DNA of 64,000 nucleotides from Merluccius polli (lineage: Eukaryota; Chordata; Actinopteri; Gadiformes; Merlucciidae): NCBI GenBank assembly GCA_030340625.1, contig JAOPHQ010004278.1:18501-82500 (forward strand), read 5' to 3'. Within the stretch, counting starts at the first letter, position 1; every line of letters starts with the position of its first letter. A program made the position numbers and the translations under genes. The notes under the pieces were generated by a model that was not told the origin of the DNA, made no database searches, and saw only the letters and a list, made by a program, of their open reading frames with translations. Shown piece after piece: positions 59,832 through 64,000 of the stretch.

Positions 59832-61961
59832 GTAAGATTGGGCCAGGACTGAACTCTTTCTCTCTTAAAAAAATAGTACTTTACTTGCATTGGCAAGTAG
59901 TGCATAGTCAGCTGCTTGTGTCTTGCGTGGCGGCTCCTCACTGTAAACGCCCTGCCTGATCTCCCCAGGTAAAGCATCGATGGACTGCTGAGTCAGAAAT
60001 TACTTGTTCTTAACCGTGATCTTTAGAAAAGGAAATGAAGAAGGCAATTGCACCTTGAAGCACCCGCTTTTGCACTTTACACTTTGTTTTGATTCAGCAG
60101 TACCTTTCAAACAGAGACGTCTTGAGGATATTGACATGCCAAGGACCAAGTCTAGATTACTTGCCCTTCGGTATGCTCTTTGCCCCTCGGTATCCCCCCC
60201 CCCCCCCCCCCCCCCGCAGTCCCTGGCAAATGGGATGGTCTTTAGACTGGCGCATTGATGTAGTGTCGCTGGCAAGGCTTTAATGGGCCTTTTTCACAGT
60301 AGCAAAAACCAGGTGTACTGTGTACCTCATACCATTAATTATGGGTCCGTTTGATTTAGGTATGGCAATGAATGCACCGGTATAGACCCAACTAGTCAAG
60401 TAAATATACATTGACCATGCTGGCGCTACGACTGACATGAATAGAACCGACCTGAAATGACAGGAACGGGTAGTTACTTTACCCTACTATTGATGACCTG
60501 TGAAAAGGGTCCATAGAGGGGAGGGCAGAGTGATCAGTCCTTATGGGTATTGCATGCCTCACACAGAGAGGTTGCTTTGCTTGGTCTAATGCTGCCATTT
60601 TTCAACGTCCCTTTCAAAGCCATTCATTATATCCACTTCCAGACATGAGACCCCAGGCCCTCAGCAAATGCACACCTTAGGCTTGGCTAGGGGGAAATGA
60701 TCATGTTGCCTTTGCGTCTTGATGTTATAGTGTCATGTTACATGACATGTAATCTTATACCACCCTGACATACACCTGACCTGAGTAATCTTAAGGATAT
60801 CTGGAGACAAAAGGAGAACAGAAAAAAAGGGTTCGATCCAGCCCTCTATATTACCTGTTTTTGATTTTTCAATTGAATAATCCAGTAAAGCAGCTTAGCA
60901 TGAAAACTTATCAAGTGTCTTGAACAAGCAACATGTGTGTGTGTGTGTGTGTGTGTGTCTAATGCACATCCAGTATTCTCACTACCACTAATAGTCTGCA
61001 TTGACCCACTATAATCTGCACGGTCAAGAGAGGCAAATGACCACGCAGTTTCAGCCTGTTTGGTGGGCCAGAACAGGTCTAATAAAACACATTGTGGGAT
61101 ATAATCATAGCCCATAACTTTATGATTGGCGTTTGTTTAGATGACTTGGCCACTTTTTCCTCTAACTCACTCTGGTGGGGTCGCGCTGCTGGAGCCTCTG
61201 TGGTAGAGCCCTGGTATGCATGATACATCGTTACCGCTTCTATTCTACTCAATTCTATCTGCTTGAGCTACTTCACAGCATAATTGCAGCATCTCCTCGG
61301 TCTCGGTTCACAAACACCAGTCCCATTTAATTTATACTGCGGGTTATTTACCTAAAGCAGTGCAATGTTCTAAGCCTGGAACAGTCCATTGCTGTACAGC
61401 AATGGTTTTCTAACCGTCTGTGACATAGCACCATTAGAATAATATACAGTTTGTATTATTTTCACCTCCTTTCACCACATTTTATTCTCTTCAAGGGGCC
61501 AAAAAAGGGAAATGACCTGTGTTTCAAATTGGGCGAGGCATCTTTGTTTGTCAAGGAGAAAGACTCATTTGTCATTTGTCTGAATAGAAAAGATGGCTTT
61601 TGAATATGTTTGGAGGGACGGTGAGCTTATTTTTGGAAGAATGTTTTAGGGGAAATGTCACAACACACTTCATTCCAGTTTGGTCCTGTGACCAGACTAC
61701 AAATTGACCCTTGTTGACACATTTACTTTGGACATAAACATGCCAAATCTTGCCCACAGCACTTGACAACGAGTAATGTAACAGACAGATAATGAAAGCA
61801 AGGGTGTAAATACAATTTTGACAAATTTACAGAATCAGTTATGAGATTAGATTAATTAAGTATTCAAACCTGACAAGAGTTGGATCAAAGCATTGTTAAG
61901 AAGTGCAGTATGACACTATTCTATGTGTGTAAAGGTGGTTCATATATCTCTCTTCTCTCTA

Positions 61962-62004
<43 letters not shown>

Positions 62005-62317
62005 CTCTCTCCAGACCCAGGCCTACCAACCAGTGTCTGTGCGGCCCCCAGATGAGAGGGCCCTACCAGGCGTGGCGTTGCTGATGGGCACCCTGGGGAT
62101 CGGTATGTGTGGTTACAGCTCCCAGCAGCTGACCCTCTACCACCGGCCCTCCGCCCGCGTGCTCCAGTGGGCCGGCACACACACCACCACCCCCCCGGCC
62201 GCCATGATGGGTGGAGTCAGCCAGAGGACCCCCTTCTTAGATGTGAGCCGCCAGGCCAACGCCTGCATGGAGGTTCCACCGCCCTCCTTCGCTGGCGAGA
62301 AAGTGCCCATGAAATAG
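59781..62317 (+). CDS. Predicted two-exon gene for a small membrane protein, family uncertain
   Basis: Exons 59781-59831 and 62015-62317 total 354 nt, 117 residues plus TAG, with a phase 0 intron of 2.2 kb. ATG at 59781 has A at -3. The first exon encodes MFFRLPRLTPGYLRFLQ, basic and hydrophobic without acidic residues, like a mitochondrial presequence; the donor is CAG|GTAAGA. The second exon starts after a (CT)n tract and CCAG. It shows GC-rich third positions throughout, contains one hydrophobic segment (LPGVALLMGTLGIGMCGY, about residues 35-52), then a Pro/Thr/Met-rich tail ending EKVPMK. The stretch PVSVRPPDERALPGVALLMG aligns without gaps to the PVHLKGG...ALLYRATMALTVGG core of COX7A proteins. 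Identity is only about 20 percent, so this is a hint, not an assignment. A GTATGT at 62103 could be an alternative donor near where COX7A genes have an intron. No AATAAA is evident downstream. Confidence 0.5.
60194..60215 (+). repeat. 22-base C run in the intron of the small-protein gene
   Basis: Uninterrupted poly(C) following TGCCCCTCGGTAT. Confidence 0.92.
61386..61405. repeat. 20-base perfect palindrome
   Basis: CCATTGCTGTACAGCAATGG has no loop. It lies in the intron of the small-protein gene. Confidence 0.65.
61967..62010 (+). repeat. (CT)n forming a splice-acceptor pyrimidine tract
   Basis: About 20 CT units with one CG interruption end directly at CCAG of exon 2 of the small-protein gene. 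Confidence 0.88.
62015..62317 (+). CDS. Coding exon 2 of the small-protein gene
   Basis: 303 nt to TAG. Codons are strongly GC-ending (for example CAG CAG CTG ACC CTC TAC CAC CGG CCC), unlike flanking DNA. That supports coding up to the stop rather than splicing out at the internal GTATGT. A microsatellite supplies the pyrimidine tract of the acceptor. Confidence 0.55.
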   Translation, partial: TQAYQPVSVRPPDERALPGVALLMGTLGIGMCGYSSQQLTLYHRPSARVLQWAGTHTTTPPAAMMGGVSQRTPFLDVSRQANACMEVPPPSFAGEKVPMK

Positions 62318-62900
62318 CCTGGGTCAGGATCAAGTTTGTCCATGCCTCATAGGGTTTTCGGTTCAGGTAAGATGTGCATGTGCACATCTTGGGTCGAAGC
62401 GGCGCTGGCCCGTGGACGCACGTGGCCCACGCTTTCTCTGAGATGTGCCGGTGTGGATATACCTGAACTGGAACCTGTGTGTTGGCTGGGGAATGTGAGA
62501 GTGTTAGATCGATGATCAAATAGCGTCAAGTCCTGTGAGCAGTGTACAAATAGCACAAACCCTCCATCTGTAGCCAGTTTGGAGTTTGTTCATAAACACT
62601 TTAGATATATGTTAGATAGTATATAGATACGTTAGATATACTGTATGTATCTATATACTTCACTGAGTAGGACCGATATGCTAATCATGATTTTAAGCTA
62701 GAACCGCCGCAGAACTTTGTAGTGGATCTTAAATAAGCGACCGTGTTTCATCTAGAGTCTGTGGCGTGTGTCTTTGTGAAGGCTGAGTGAAAAAAAGGGA
62801 AGTGGTTCTTGGCGGGGCTCTCGTGCACGCAGATGGTGGTTGGCATGTCTCCTGTATACCCTCCCTCCCCTCCTCACACACGCACACACACGCACACACG

Positions 62901-62961
<61 letters not shown>

Positions 62962-64000
62962 TCATGGCAGGCAGAAATCCCTGTGCAACTGGGTTGGCCA
63001 GTGGCTCCAATTGATTTCCATGGAGAAGTAGAACCAGGTGCCATTCATCAGCGGGCCTTGGCATTTAGCATGAACTGGCATGGGGCTGCCATCAGTGCTC
63101 ATTCACACATCATGGTGGAAGACAGTGGTTCCAGAAGATTAGAGACAAATCAATGTACTGGGCTTTTTTTTGCAGAGAAGTGACCACATTTGTGGGAGCA
63201 TAAGAGAGTCTGATTGGGGGGGGGGGGGGGGGGGGGGGGGTGGCTGTGATGCTGCAATCTGTACCCGACAGAAGTATTGTAATACACGGGGAATAGAGTA
63301 TAAGTAGTAAAGTGTTGGCTTTGCCTTCTCAAGCCAGTATCTACTCTCCGTGTGTATATATCTGGAGAGCAGCTTGTTGTTGAGCCTGCTAAACAACAGT
63401 GCTGTATAAATACACCTCTGTGGATTATGGGTCCTAATTCACCTGGGTAAGACAGCGATGGCGGCATGCACGCCAGGGAGGCTCTTCCTGCCTGAGCCCA
63501 GAGCCTAAGCCAATTTCCTCTTTGAGTACACAGACACACACATCCACCTGATCTTGTTTTTAGACTCAGGAGCAATGAGAGCGCCAGACATGACCAGACG
63601 GATCCTGCGCATCCCATATTCTGTGCCGTTCTCCCTGCAGTGTCCACCACCACTAACCCGCCCACCACCCTGCTATTGGACACATAGGTCCTGATCACCT
63701 CTGCCCTTTGCAGAGCCAGCAGGTGGGCTTGTGGCGAGACCACTGAGTGTGGTTGAGAATGCGTGCTGTGGCCTTATGGGGGATAGCGCAGATGCTGTCT
63801 TGACTGTAGTCTTGTTGTTGTTGTTGTTGTTGTGGGACGGATAATGACGCTCCTGAAACTCCATTAGTTCTTGTAGGAGAGATTAAGCCACATTTGACGA
63901 GACAAGATGTGCTTTCTTTCCGTTGTTGTTGCTGGTTTGTTTTTTTTGGACAAGTCAACATCGTCACTCTTATAACTCAGAGCCGTAAAATGATTCCTTC
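62318..64000. other. No gene recognised downstream of the small-protein gene
   Basis: Includes a (CA)n with GCAC variants (62875-62960), a 24-base G run (63217-63240) and (TTG)n (63810-63832). Acceptor-like CAG sites at 63640 and 63714 lead to no recognisable coding sequence. Confidence 0.5.

Noticed and set aside
60828..60840. GGGTTCGATCC resembling a tRNA box B
   Set aside because: No box A or cloverleaf can be formed with the upstream sequence.
62103..62108. GTATGT as the end of coding exon 2 of the small-protein gene
   Set aside because: GC-ending codon use continues unbroken to TAG at 62315, and no downstream exon in phase 1 was found.

Overview
The window is vertebrate nuclear DNA, almost certainly from a ray-finned (teleost) fish. 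The reasons are a multi-exon gene recognisable as erich1 (glutamate-rich protein 1), GT-AG introns, very dense (CA)n/(CT)n/(AT)n microsatellites, a tRNA-derived SINE of the type common in fish, and many short hAT-like DNA transposons. Long uninterrupted poly(G)/poly(C) runs (15-34 bases) are a striking compositional trait. I cannot name the species.

Layout. From 1 to about 49,500 I find no convincing protein-coding gene. This part holds microsatellites, transposon remnants and GC-rich patches. Its best supported contents are: a pogo/Tigger-like DDE transposase remnant broken by two hAT insertions (5345-7306); a TTAA-flanked MITE (12230-13001); a SINE (13735-13890); a multi-layer transposon nest (16268-20400); a hAT MITE with a perfect 8-bp duplication (30967-31240); and terminal-inverted-repeat elements at 3133-3620, 40520-41076 and 41998-42703. 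A CpG-rich block at 34180-35360 and a minus-strand exon-like segment at 36210-36264 could belong to an unrecognised transcript. In human the gene head-to-head with ERICH1 is DLGAP2, so a dlgap2 5' region on the minus strand is a reasonable guess, but I see no dlgap2 coding sequence.

From about 49,500 to 57,432 lies erich1 on the plus strand: a CpG-rich promoter, six coding exons (331 codons, all five introns in phase 1) and an AATAAA signal 302 bases after the stop. Its introns contain a frameshifted RecQ-like helicase fragment, one copy of a dispersed repeat also found at 28.8 kb, and two minisatellites (31-bp and exact 52-bp units).

From 59,781 to 62,317 a second plus-strand gene of two exons (117 codons) is predicted. 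It encodes a small protein with a basic, presequence-like N-terminus and one hydrophobic segment. I do not recognise the family with confidence; there is a weak, gapless resemblance to the cytochrome c oxidase 7A core. From 62,318 to the end there are only repeats and unassigned sequence.

The main interest is the density and layering of hAT-like insertions. Several can be dated relative to each other because their target-site duplications are still intact.
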